Of a DNA stretch of 64,000 bases, positions 33,101-42,921 are shown piece by piece; position 1 is the stretch's first letter; every line of letters begins with the position of its first letter. The notes beneath the pieces were generated by a model, which did not search any database, had not been told where the DNA came from, and saw only the letters and a list, made by a program, of their open reading frames with translations. Both the position numbers and the translations under genes were made by a program. The DNA is from Oopsacas minuta. Taxonomy: Eukaryota; Porifera; Hexactinellida; Lyssacinosida; Leucopsacidae. Location: positions 29,493 through 93,492 of the forward strand of contig JAKMXF010000001.1 of NCBI GenBank assembly GCA_024704765.1, read 5' to 3'.

Positions 33101-35096
33101 ATTTTCCTGAATAAGGCGCTGTGGTATACATACAACGTTAACATCAGTTGGCAGTCGGTATCTCTAACAGATTTGATATCCCCTGATGGTTCAATATAGC
33201 TGATATGCAAAAAGAAAGAAATTAATATCATCAGTTAAACACACACGTTACATACCTGGAGGAGAAGCACTCTGTACATACATCATATCATTATCATATT
33301 TGTTAACCTTCCTTCTAGCCAGGTTCTCATACAACCAGAATATCTTCTTCCTATTTATACGTCTCTGCTTAGCATTATCAGCTGATGCATCTCCTACACG
33401 CTGTAATCTCCCTGATAGGATGGTGGTTCTCTGTTGGGAATGAGCTCCTGTCATTGCTCCTCTCTTAAGAGTATCAGCTGTGTAGATAGAGAATCGAGAG
33501 CTACCTCTACTGTCCATATATATGTCAGAGGATAGTACTGATGCTATAGCATTAATCCACTCAATCATCTCTTCGTTAGAATCAGCCATAAAACAATGAG
33601 ATACCTTAAAATCAAATACGAACATAAAGCACTATGTATTATTATTAATTGAATTCAATACAAACCTTATTCCCACTGTTAATGAGTTCAAATGAGTATT
33701 CAGGACCTCTGATAGACTTCCTAACAGATATACAGGTGACTAGTGATACCACACTCTTACCACCTACCCCGGGGCCTCGTCCCGGCTTAGAACTCTCAAT
33801 AAGGAAACCAGTTCCATCCGAATTCATTTTGAGGGTGTGCCATCTCTTCTTGGAGGTTTGGATGGTCCTATTAGCTCCTATAAGTTTCCCTGTGCTGGCT
33901 ATGTTTAGCTGGAGTAGATAACCAGAGCGTGTGAGAGCACTGTCTCGATTGGGAGTCAATTCTGAATCTTTCTGAAATACAACCAAAATATAACATAGTA
34001 ATTAGATAGCATGTAAATACCAGACATTTCGTCTCCAGAAATTTATTCTAAGAATCTTAAGGGTAAACAGTTCCCTAGCAACAGAAAAGCATCCCTGACA
34101 AACTCAGGAATGTTGTATATAGGATATCTATTCCCCGTATAAACGTCCAGTGTATATACTAACCTGTTGCTGCTGTTGCTCCTCTGCTTCTACAATATCT
34201 ACCTCATATACAGGAGGTAGGTCAGGTAGAGAGGATGATCTCCTGCTCCCTCCCTTAGTAATCAGAGTATCAGTATCTGTTACAGGAGCAGGACCACTCC
34301 CCTCTGCTTCCTGAGCCTGTCCTGCCTCTAGAGCCATGAACTGGGGAGAAGTTCCGCAGAAATATTCTTCTGTTCTTCTCAATACATTCCAGTTCTGTGA
34401 GAATAGCTGTAGACACTCTTTAGCGAATAGTCCTGTTGCTTCAAACATCGCATGTTCTATGAGAAATATACTTTATAAGACAAAATTTACACAAACTCAC
34501 GTATTTTACGGAACTTAGGATATGACATTTAATTATTTCCTTCATATGTATTTACATGAGAATTACCTCAATTATCTGCCAGTGTAATTGATAAACAATA
34601 ATAGGTACCAATTGTCTGAATATCAAACGAGTGTACTGTATTTTGGTTAAGTATTGATGGCAGCCTCATAATTATTAGACATAGATTTGATAAAGCTTTT
34701 CGCGATTAGTGACGAACCAGATATATAAGCGATACCTGCCACAATCTTTGTAAATATATCATTATGGCACAATGATATGATATTTACTACAACAGTATAT
34801 GTATAATACACACCAGGAACAGTGCTATACTCAGTTCTGAGGTCACGTAGCTCTTCCTTCAGGAACAGATCATCTTCTGGGAATAACAACATAGTTCTAC
34901 ACAAATCTAATTCTATCTGTTCGCTCTTCTCTTGTAAGCTAGACTCATAGTCAGAGGGCGGCACGTGACCCCGAGATATCGGCTCCAGACACATACTCCG
35001 TCTACGTACAGCTAGAGAAACACTCTCTCGCATCTTCGCTGCTGGGTGTGGATTCAGATGCTGTATGAAACGACGTGTCTTCTGATAGTCAGACAT
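27188..35096 (-). CDS. DOCK-D family Cdc42/Rac exchange factor (DOCK9/10/11, zizimin-like), six exons
   Basis: Proposed exons in gene order: 35096-34814, 34456-34164, 33971-33666, 33631-33256, 32860-32618, 32217-27188 (6531 nt, 2176 residues). All junctions are GT...AG and keep frame; one intron is only 34 nt (33632-33665). Exons 1-2 give the DOCK-D N-terminal region (LLFPEDDLF, STVPEHAMFEA) and a Gln run. Exon 3 and part of 4 encode a PH domain (SGYLLQLN...RWHTLKM). The DHR-1/C2 lipid-binding domain follows at about 700-880 (FFHILYVYPQSLKL). After armadillo-like helices comes DHR-2 (about 1700-2130), the GEF module, with ELTLQGCVGTTVNEGPLEYY near its end. The layout, with an N-terminal PH domain and no SH3, indicates DOCK-D, whose members activate Cdc42 and/or Rac at membranes. 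The acceptor of exon 5 could also be 14 nt further in-frame-compatible downstream only if phase is kept; the choice affects few residues. Confidence 0.88.
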
Positions 35097-35325
35097 GTGC
35101 TATATTCAAAATATAGTGTATACGTTAATTCACAAATTGAATAATTGCTCAAATACGGTAATCTTCTCTGTAAATACTAGTTTATATCTGAGAATATTTG
35201 AAATATTGTCAATTAATTTCTATATTTATACGTAAAAGTATAATGATAGCATGATAGCAACATGTATAAAATGATCAGAATACAGAGTTCGATAACAAAT
35301 GATCCAAAAACTATTAGAAACTAAT

Positions 35326-35348
35326 CGAGAGAGAGAGAGAGAGAGAGA
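35326..35348. repeat. (GA)n microsatellite
   Basis: About eleven GA units just past the stop codon side of the CREC gene, in its probable 3' UTR. Confidence 0.9.
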
Positions 35349-35351
35349 CCT

Positions 35352-36905
35352 TCATAATTCATCCTTATACAGTCTCCCATGTCCTGTGATAGGACTATCC
35401 ATAATCTTATAGTCATGCTTCTTAACCTCCTCAAATGAAATCTTCCCATCTCTGTTGTCATCAACCTGACTTAGCATATGCTCTACTTCCTGTAGGTGGT
35501 ATTTAGACTCTAGCATAGATATCCACTTCCAAATCTCTTCTCTGTCTAGAGTACCGTCTCCGTCTTTATCCAGAGGTCCATTGAACATGTCAATACCGTC
35601 AGCACTGTTTGGAGGCCTAACACTCTATAAATTCAAACAAATTATGCTATTACATATAGTAATAAATATTGTGAATAATCAGCTGACTATTTACTCGTAT
35701 TTTTGAGGTATTATTTACAAACTTATTTACCTCATCGAATAGAGAACTCTCTGGACCTCTGGAATTAAACTCTTCAATTTCTATCAGTCCATTTGCATTC
35801 TTATCGTGATCCTGCAGGGTTTCATTAATCAACAACTCCTTCATCTCAATGTATGCCTCTGGATGCAAGTAATATTTCAATTCATTGTGAGACAGGTATC
35901 CATCTTTATCCTGATCAGCTTGCCTAACACAAATAACACAATATACATAATCATACAATGTAAGAACAGATAACATAGCCCCTCCCTTGTACCTTGTAGA
36001 ACAAGTGGATTATACATGTGTATCTGTAATAATTTATTAGGAACAATATACGTACATATTCCGTGCGGTATGTCACCAAACATCAGAAAGTATTACCTGA
36101 TTATAGCCGAAGTTTTCGTTATTAATGAAAAAGAACACTAAAAATTTAAAACTTCGTTTTAACCAATACTCGCACCAAAAAAATTTTTAGCACCTTTATG
36201 ATGTCATATAAAATCACACATTTTCCCAGTGTAGCGGCCAAGATTATACCTGGGGTTAATCTGGCCCCTGGACATTTCAGTTTATGCAGTATTATATTAA
36301 GCAAGTGGCTACAGTGCCAGGACGGTACCCAAATATATCAACCAGTTAACGGAGCTTTAATGCTGACTGTAAAAGCGACGAAATGTCCACCAATCGAGCA
36401 CCCGAATAACAGGGTGGGTATGTGCTTACTCGAAATGGCCCTAGTTGCTGGCCCGGCTACTATTCGAGTATTAAGATATGTATTATTTCTCTAACCACCT
36501 GAACTTTCCAATAGTACGCTGAATCCAGAATTCAGTTTCAGATTTAGTATATTTCCCATTCAGAATCCTCTCTGCATCCTCTTCTGTCAATTTCCTATCA
36601 AAATGATTGTGTATACATTCATCTATAGAAATAAGATCGTCCATATTATGATCTAAACTATCAAATTCATGCTCTACATTATCTTGTAGCTGTAGAGTGT
36701 CCATATGATTAGCAACTCTTAGTAATTCAGCCTTGTCCAAGAAGTTATCGTTATTTGTATCAATCTTCTTGAATAATCTGTTTAGTAGCATTTTATGTTC
36801 TTGTAGATGTGCCTGCATGTTACTACTACGACCAGGTTTATGTGCTACCAGTGTGTATGTGAAGAGGATGAGACAACTGTTGAGGAGAAACCATCGAGGA
36901 GTCAT
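35352..36905 (-). CDS. CREC-family EF-hand protein (calumenin/reticulocalbin-like) with KDEL tail
   Basis: Proposed exons: 36905-36499, 35923-35731, 35624-35352 (873 nt, 290 residues). The first donor could also lie 3 nt further (after 36496). A signal peptide (WFLLNSCLILFTYTLVA) precedes six EF-hand loops: DTNNDNFLDKAE, DHNMDDLISIDE, DQDKDGYLSHNE, DHDKNANGLIEIEE, DKDGDGTLDREE and DDNRDGKISFEE. Six loops, an HLQEHK-type linker and a C-terminal KDEL identify the CREC group of low-affinity calcium binders in the secretory pathway. The KDEL end predicts ER retrieval; vertebrate members more often end HDEL or HDEF. The 575-nt first intron holds repeat sequence (about 36110-36480). An acceptor-like AACAG lies 2 nt before the ATG. 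Confidence 0.87.
36452..36470. repeat. Transposon-end-like word shared with 55561-55579
   Basis: CCCGGCTACTATTCGAGTA here and CCCGGCTACTATTCGAATA at 55561 differ at one base. Both follow C/G-rich transposon-like sequence, suggesting the same MITE family end. This copy lies in intron 1 of the CREC gene. Confidence 0.6.
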
Positions 36906-36927
36906 ACCTGTTACAGAGGAACATGCA

Positions 36928-37471
36928 TTAGTTCGAATTTGATGTTATCAATAGTTAGTTGACTGTCATTAGTTTGGATGAATTTTCAGTTGACTGTCAG
37001 ATATTCGAAACGATGTTGATTTCAGTAACATATCTCCCATGTAGGAATTGCACGCCTCTCCTCTATATCACATGATAAATACGATAGACAACAACCAGAC
37101 TAGTGTGGTAAAATACGCTGGCACAACACATTTTACATTGGAGTTGTTACCTAAAATATGTCAGTTAGTAACTGAGTTGACTGGTTCGCGATTTCCTGGA
37201 TTTGATGTGATCAAAATTAATTAGAACTAATGCATATATGTAATTAACTTTCGTACTATTGAGGCTAACATAAAAATTCAAACTAATACAGCGCAACATT
37301 AAAATTAAAATTCATTCGAATTAATGACAGTCCATTGAAAAACCCATTCAAACTAATGATAGTGAACTAAAACCCATTCAAACTAATGATAGTGAACTAA
37401 AACCCATTCAAACTAATGATAGTGAACTAAAACCCATTCAAACTTTTGAGGGTTAAAAATATTCGAACTAC
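36928..37471. mobile_element. Fold-back element with tandem 30-bp units
   Basis: Ends AGTTCGAAT (36930-36938) and ATTCGAACT (37461-37469) are inverted. A 30-nt unit at 36957-36986 is the reverse complement, 25 of 30 matching, of the unit tandemly repeated at 37341-37444 on the other side. Such subterminal repeats in opposite orientation are typical of fold-back-like non-autonomous DNA transposons. No coding capacity. Confidence 0.6.
37341..37444 (+). repeat. Tandem repeat, 30-bp unit, about 3.5 copies
   Basis: Units begin AACCCATTCAAACTAATGAT at 37341, 37371 and 37401, followed by a 14-nt partial copy. The three full copies are identical, indicating recent expansion. Confidence 0.95.
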
Positions 37472-38038
37472 AGTAGTGCAGCGCTTCTTAGAGCGACAGA
37501 TACGCTATCTAATGCAATACATTGATCTATAGCACTGCATAAGTATATTGAATAACTAGCCAAAAGCACACAGACCAAGGACTGGTAGTAGATATACAGG
37601 TGGATAATGAGGGCTAGGTATTATTACAGAATATTGTACTCATAGGTTAACTTATCGTGACCTACTATTTTAAAACTCATAGTATTAGTCATCTGAGTTG
37701 ATTGAGCACTGGATACTGGAATTTTGTAATTGGAAAGATTTTGTATCGGGGTACAAATAACTGAAGCTGAATCCCAATTTCGCATTCACAGTTCGTAATA
37801 TATAAGTTTATTGTTGTTTGTTTTTAAGAATAAACAATTAAAATGAGTAAAAATTTATCACAAAAAAACCGAAGATCTCTTCAGTCAAAGTAAAACAGTA
37901 TCAATAGGGGAATATTAAACTATTAAATGAAAATCAGAATACGTATAGTGATAAGTATGACCCTAACAATATACTCAAAGAGTGTAATTATATGCTGTCT
38001 GTACTCTGTAGCCATTTAGTAATGTTTGAATGAAAGAA

Positions 38039-39820
38039 TCAGAGTTTCGAATCTTCCAATCCATTATAAGATTGAGTTACCATAATATTCATTAATTCTA
38101 ATAGACTAACCTCTATTTCTCTACACAGCTGGCTTGAATTGACACTTGTCTGAGATAGAGTACTAGTAACGGAGAGTCGAATTAAATCAGTATGGAGAAG
38201 TAATATAATGAAATGTCCGTTGAGAAGAGAAAATGAACCACGGAATGGGAATGAAGTGAAGATAGAGCTAATAGCTAGATTAGGTTCAATGAACAATTTA
38301 AAACAAGAATTCTCAAACAATTCAACAGAGATATTCTCTCTCTCTGCTAAATACTTCAGAGCTTGCATGTGCTTAACAAACACATGACCTCTACTAGTAT
38401 CAGATAACAATAGTTTGTATCTATGAATAGCTCTTAACATCAGTTTCCATCTCTCTCTATCAGTATAACCGTGTGATGTCATTGACTGTACAAATATTTT
38501 CATATCTTCACTCACAGTGATAGGATGCTCTAACCGTCCTTCTCTGAAGCTAGCTAGAGAAACAGTTTGATAGCTAGCAGTCAGTTGCTTGTATAACTTG
38601 TAGTAGGCTAGCTGTATAGCTAGCTGAATGAACCCTTGATAGTATAGTCCGTGTTTCTTAATCAAATCCTTACCAAAACTCTCAAAATCTAAAAAACACA
38701 CGTCATAATCGCTATACCATTTATTCATCTTTTGCTTGGTTTCTTCCAAGTGAAGCAAACTCTTAGTAGAGAGTTCCCATTTGATTAGTTCTACATTCAA
38801 ATTAGTATTAATAACTTTACTAGTATCTAATTTATATTCTGTATCTGGAATAATATTTAATAGGTAAGGGACTGCTCCATCTATCAGGGCGTGGTCATAT
38901 ATCAGAGACATGTATCCACTTGCGGTAAATAGAATCTGTAAACCCAATCCAAACCAACGATTATAGCACTTGAAATCGTCTCTTATATCTCCAAATCTGT
39001 GTAGTTTTGATTCGTTAAACGTATGTTCATCAGTAAACTCATCTATACACAATCCGAATAGGGAGGTTTCAATCTCCCTCAGCGAGTTTCTATTAACAGA
39101 AGAGTCTTGTATCAGCTGTTCTCTGGCTGTGTACCAGCTATCTCTGTCTAAGGCTGTTAACAGACACACAGGTGTGTGACTTTGTGTCTCATCATTACCA
39201 TAACTCAACACCTGAGACAGCAAGTGGTGTATTTCCTCTACACTCATATATCTGTCTATATCTGTATCGCTGTAGATAGGCATTTTAAATATCCTACCAG
39301 CATACATCACTATAATATGCTTGCTGTATGGAGAGAATACATGCGAGTCTCTTCTAAGATGTGGTATTCTGTACGCACCGAGCAGCCGTCTATACTGACT
39401 CATACTCTGAGGGATATCACCAATCATTTCTTGAGGTAGTTCTTCATCACGAATAGTCTCCAATACTCTAGCAAGCTGACAAAGATACTGTGAAGTAATA
39501 AGCAACATTTCACTAGGAATGGATAAGTTATAAGGTGTTTTGATTGCAGGTTTTCCATTTGTGAAAAGAAGAGAACTTCTGTTGGAGAGAAATCTGATGT
39601 CTACCCACACACATAAAGCCCAATTATCTGTCTCCTCTGCGAATTTTATCAATCTATCTTGAAAAAAAGGTCCCTCTCTTTTTGAGAAGGAGTTAGTAAT
39701 CTCAAGTAATCGTGAGAACTGAGATTGTGTGATTAATGGCTTCATAGCTGTCAGGAATCTGTCTAGTGAGTCAGATAAGGCAGGAACAGGTAGTTTTGGT
39801 AAAATAGCATAACGAGACAT
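38039..39820 (-). CDS. Peroxisomal carnitine/choline acyltransferase family protein
   Basis: A 593-residue member of the choline/carnitine acyltransferase family, similar in length to carnitine acetyl- and octanoyltransferases. The catalytic histidine is His310 in YDHALIDG (families usually have EH...DG). SLASFREGRLEH at about 425-436 matches the conserved S-x-R-x-F-x-x-GR loop lining the carnitine site, with one position changed. The N terminus LPKLPVPALSDSLDRF is the usual family opening. The protein ends SKL, a textbook PTS1 signal, so it is probably peroxisomal and moves acetyl or medium-chain acyl groups between CoA and carnitine. There is no N-terminal membrane segment, which argues against CPT1. 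It is a single exon; TAG directly precedes the ATG. Substrate chain length cannot be told from the sequence. Confidence 0.87.
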   Translation of the reverse strand: MSRYAILPKLPVPALSDSLDRFLTAMKPLITQSQFSRLLEITNSFSKREGPFFQDRLIKFAEETDNWALCVWVDIRFLSNRSSLLFTNGKPAIKTPYNLSIPSEMLLITSQYLCQLARVLETIRDEELPQEMIGDIPQSMSQYRRLLGAYRIPHLRRDSHVFSPYSKHIIVMYAGRIFKMPIYSDTDIDRYMSVEEIHHLLSQVLSYGNDETQSHTPVCLLTALDRDSWYTAREQLIQDSSVNRNSLREIETSLFGLCIDEFTDEHTFNESKLHRFGDIRDDFKCYNRWFGLGLQILFTASGYMSLIYDHALIDGAVPYLLNIIPDTEYKLDTSKVINTNLNVELIKWELSTKSLLHLEETKQKMNKWYSDYDVCFLDFESFGKDLIKKHGLYYQGFIQLAIQLAYYKLYKQLTASYQTVSLASFREGRLEHPITVSEDMKIFVQSMTSHGYTDRERWKLMLRAIHRYKLLLSDTSRGHVFVKHMQALKYLAERENISVELFENSCFKLFIEPNLAISSIFTSFPFRGSFSLLNGHFIILLLHTDLIRLSVTSTLSQTSVNSSQLCREIEVSLLELMNIMVTQSYNGLEDSKL

Positions 39821-40250
39821 CTATCACTGATTCAGTATGTATTACCACCTAATTATAAAGTACAGTAATATCGAAATTCGGGATAATTATCGATATACGC
39901 GGACCCGATGAAAATATTTATCGTAGAGATTCGAATCTCTGAGACTGTCTTAAAGATGAGGACTTATCCTTTCCAGAACCTTGGTGCTCAGATGTAATGA
40001 AGAGTAAGTCCGAATATGTCTGAGTCAGATACAAATATCCCCGTATCACAAGTGTCAGCCATGGAGTAATACAGTTTCTGAAACAATTAAGGACTACAAT
40101 CCTTTGCATTAATTAATCCTGTTTTAATAATATATACTTTCACTCTTTTTCTAGTGACACTATTACGACACAATTTGTGAGAGTATTTAGTGCTTAATTA
40201 TTAGAATAAATTACGTGTATAAGATTATCATTATTTTCACACTAAGGAGA
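39821..40250. other. Short intergenic region
   Basis: Between two minus-strand genes. A palindromic GAGATTCGAATCTC lies at about 39925; otherwise nothing recognised. Confidence 0.45.
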
Positions 40251-40817
40251 TCAAAGATTTCTGGCATCCCTGGTTTCAGTTGGTATTTTCAACACAATCC
40301 CTTCCATCTCATCGGTCACATCTATCTGACACACTAATCTGGACGTATCGGTAAGGCCGTATGCCATTTCTAACAAATCCAATTCTTCATCAGTCGCAGT
40401 TTCCGGAATTTTATCAAAATCTACTTTCTCGAAAATTAGGTGACAAGTGGAGCATGCTAATGTACCACCACAGGCACCTTCTACATCTATATCATTTTCT
40501 TTTGCCACATCCAATAGTGTGTCGCCTACCTTGGCTGCCACTTTAAATGTGTCGCCGTCTCTGTCAATAAATGTTATGTTAACAGTCTTAGCACCCTTTT
40601 GAGAATAGTTATCCAATCCTAATTCAGGATTCATTTGTTGTGTTTTGATCAAAAAAATTGCTCGATTTTGACTGAAGACACGCGCTTTAAGAAATGTATA
40701 GATAGAAGCTGATTGGTTGAAATTAGAATTCCAAAAAGGGAAGGTGTGAAAATATATAAATTGAGTTTTCCGCAATAAATACGATCCAAACCTTTGGAAT
40801 CTCAACAGTACAGCCAT
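40251..40817 (-). CDS. Mitochondrial [2Fe-2S] ferredoxin, adrenodoxin type
   Basis: A 188-residue precursor. Residues 1 to about 60 are Arg/Lys/Phe-rich, fitting a mitochondrial presequence. The ferredoxin domain has the vertebrate-type pattern Cys116-x5-Cys122-x2-Cys125-x37-Cys163 in GACGGTLACSTCHLIF and LVCQI. AYGLTDTSRL and the tail PTETRDAR resemble FDX1 (adrenodoxin) more than FDX2. It would pass electrons from ferredoxin reductase to mitochondrial P450s, lipoyl synthase or iron-sulfur assembly. The acidic helix DEELDLLEMA is the usual partner-docking site. It is a single exon. The two P450s in this window look like ER-type CYP4, so they are not its expected partners. Confidence 0.9.
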   Translation of the reverse strand: MAVLLRFQRFGSYLLRKTQFIYFHTFPFWNSNFNQSASIYTFLKARVFSQNRAIFLIKTQQMNPELGLDNYSQKGAKTVNITFIDRDGDTFKVAAKVGDTLLDVAKENDIDVEGACGGTLACSTCHLIFEKVDFDKIPETATDEELDLLEMAYGLTDTSRLVCQIDVTDEMEGIVLKIPTETRDARNL

Positions 40818-41301
40818 GTTATTATAGGCTACACAGGGATAAATGTTAACTGAGTACTCTCATTCAGAATTTCACATTTCCAAGTTTCTAATATGTAAAT
40901 ATATTTGTTTTTTTTTGAATAAAAAGTAAACAAATAAACGAAAACTCAAAATATACATAGAGACATTCTCTCGACTATTACATGGTACACAAACTGCACT
41001 GGCTCCACAACCTGGGTTTTTCAGGCCGCATGGGGACTGAAATGAGCTTGTTATGACAAAATGGCTCCCCACATAGGCGAAAGTAGGGTCATTTTTGGTG
41101 GGCACGTGCCCATCCTGGAACTTTAGTATCCACCCAGAATTGACTCCACCATAATACAAAAAGTAGAGGGAGGGTGCTTCAGGGTGGGACAGACCTATCC
41201 TAGAGGCTAGATGTGTCTATAAAACTCAATATAGAAAATAAATACACCCCTGATCAGCAAGAACAGAGCACAAAAAGTAAAATGATAATCTAAGAAAAGA
41301 C
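40818..41301. other. Intergenic region
   Basis: No gene recognised. The stretch 40970-41220 is less AT-rich and reads like old repeat sequence, without identifiable ends. Confidence 0.4.
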
Positions 41302-42921
41302 TCATAATGTTCTCCATAAAAGAACACTAAGATTGACTGCAACAATTAAGGATAAGATCCACAAAGTCTGCATCAGAAAATTAAGCCTTTTGTTCAATGA
41401 ATAAAGAGCAGATCGAGAAGATAGAATTTTGGACCTCAGCTCATCTAATTCATTTGTTTTTCCTTTATATGAATTTGATTTTTCAATTGAATTTGGTTCA
41501 AATCTTGTGTTAAAAATTGCATTACCAATTTTATCTTTTTCAATACTTTTCCAAAATCTCATAATGTGTCCTAATGTGGTTGGCTTATCCAGTGGATATG
41601 ATGCGGTCATTACTAAGAACCTATCTCTTCCTACTTCCAAGGCTAACTTCTCAAAAGATTGAAATTTTGAGAGGTTTAAAGTGATGTTTATACGATGAGT
41701 CAAATCTAAATCTACAACACCCATTGTAGGAGAGACCTTGTAACTATCCAAGTTAGTAGCTTTAATTTTATAAGCAACCAGATGTTGGGAGATATTCCTG
41801 ATAGATAGTATAACAGTACAGGGAGGAGAGAGAGGCTGTCCATTAGCGCTGAATACCAGAGGTCCGTTAGGCGAAATCTCCACCAATTCATTAGCTTTAG
41901 CTACAGCTGATTCTTGAGTAACCTGAGTAAGAGGTAGTCGGTTGATTTGTGGAATTTGTAGTGTATTATCACCTCTGTCTTTAACTTCAATATGATCCAA
42001 AAGATCTCCAGCAGTTACTTTAGAAACAGCTACACTAGCAGATTCAAATGAATTCATAAAATCTCTCTCATCATCTTCATCTCTTATATAAATCAGCTGT
42101 CCTAAGAGAGTATCAGCCTCAGGATAGGGGATAGGGTACTGATAAGTCCAGGTCGCATTCCCTCCGTACTGAGAGAGCAACTGACTCTTATCAACGTAAT
42201 TGGTGATGTCATTCGGTGTTGTGAATATTAAACAGTCTCTAGCTTTAACAGGTAGCCAGCGTTTCACTATATTCCAAGTAGCATTAAGTACCCAGGGCAT
42301 ATTGTAGACCAGGACCCAGTTTAAACGGAGTGGAAAGTATATTTGGAACAGATCCATGAGGAAGCGAAGAAAATCCAAATCAATATTAGATATACCAGCT
42401 CCTGTAGAATCAATGAAGAATGTTATTCTCTGATCAGGACAGAGGAGAGAGTGTTTGTACATAATGTATACTGCATAGAGTTTGGAGGCCTTCTTCAGCT
42501 CAGCATCTCTCTTGTTTTTACGAGCTATCAAGTAGAATATTGTATTGCCTTCATTATCCATTCCATAGGTGTAGCAGAAACCTAAGTTTAGTACAGAGGT
42601 GGGGATATCACGAGGGGTGAGATCGTGGACATTGTACTCCTGTCGGAATATGAGAGATTGTAGAACGGTGTTATATAGAGTTGTTGAGTCTGGATATTTT
42701 GAAGAATCGGGAGTCAGGAAATAGGCTTGTTTTACAAAATTCTTAACAAAGTTTGGATCATTTTGCACAAGCTGGAGATCTCTAGGATCTACCGCTTTGC
42801 ATGCTGAAGGATCAATATATTTAGACCGGAATATTAGCCGTATTTCTGATACAGCTTGTTGTAATAGGTCAGGGTCAAAGTATTCCCAAGGAGGGAGGTC
42901 TGCTGGTAGTTTGGTTGCCAT
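41302..42921 (-). CDS. MOSPD2: MOSPD2-like protein (CRAL-TRIO + MSP domain, tail-anchored)
   Basis: A 539-residue protein with the unusual MOSPD2 layout. A CRAL-TRIO-like domain spans about 105-255 (ITFFIDSTGAGISNIDLDF, VLVYNMPWVLNATWNIVKRW). An MSP (VAP-type) domain spans about 345-450, beginning with NGPLVFSANGQPLSPPC and containing YKIKATNLDSYKVSPTMGVV. A coiled stretch and a single C-terminal membrane helix (LWILSLIVAVNLSVLLW) follow. Human MOSPD2 is 518 residues with the same order. It is an ER tail-anchored tether whose MSP domain binds FFAT motifs on endosomal, mitochondrial and Golgi partners at contact sites. It is a single exon; start is the first ATG of the frame. Confidence 0.88.
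   Translation of the reverse strand: MATKLPADLPPWEYFDPDLLQQAVSEIRLIFRSKYIDPSACKAVDPRDLQLVQNDPNFVKNFVKQAYFLTPDSSKYPDSTTLYNTVLQSLIFRQEYNVHDLTPRDIPTSVLNLGFCYTYGMDNEGNTIFYLIARKNKRDAELKKASKLYAVYIMYKHSLLCPDQRITFFIDSTGAGISNIDLDFLRFLMDLFQIYFPLRLNWVLVYNMPWVLNATWNIVKRWLPVKARDCLIFTTPNDITNYVDKSQLLSQYGGNATWTYQYPIPYPEADTLLGQLIYIRDEDDERDFMNSFESASVAVSKVTAGDLLDHIEVKDRGDNTLQIPQINRLPLTQVTQESAVAKANELVEISPNGPLVFSANGQPLSPPCTVILSIRNISQHLVAYKIKATNLDSYKVSPTMGVVDLDLTHRINITLNLSKFQSFEKLALEVGRDRFLVMTASYPLDKPTTLGHIMRFWKSIEKDKIGNAIFNTRFEPNSIEKSNSYKGKTNELDELRSKILSSRSALYSLNKRLNFLMQTLWILSLIVAVNLSVLLWRTL

Larger units (their letters stand above)
36906..38038. other. Intergenic region with fold-back repeat element
   Basis: The first half is a fold-back element (36928-37471, described separately). 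The remainder, 37472-38038, is AT-rich with no gene or further repeat recognised. Confidence 0.5.

Noticed and set aside
33008..33182. Possible extra DOCK exon (58-codon open stretch)
   Set aside because: It could be entered in frame after exon 4, but its donor is phase 2 and no phase-2 acceptor leads into the next true exon; joining exon 4 directly to 32860 keeps frame.
36198..36494. 98-codon plus-strand frame inside the CREC intron
   Set aside because: It overlaps repeat sequence and ends in a transposon-end-like word; no protein motif.
37341..37444. Direct repeats as a CRISPR-like array
   Set aside because: The 30-bp units are contiguous with no spacers, the genome is eukaryotic, and an inverted copy shows it belongs to a transposon.
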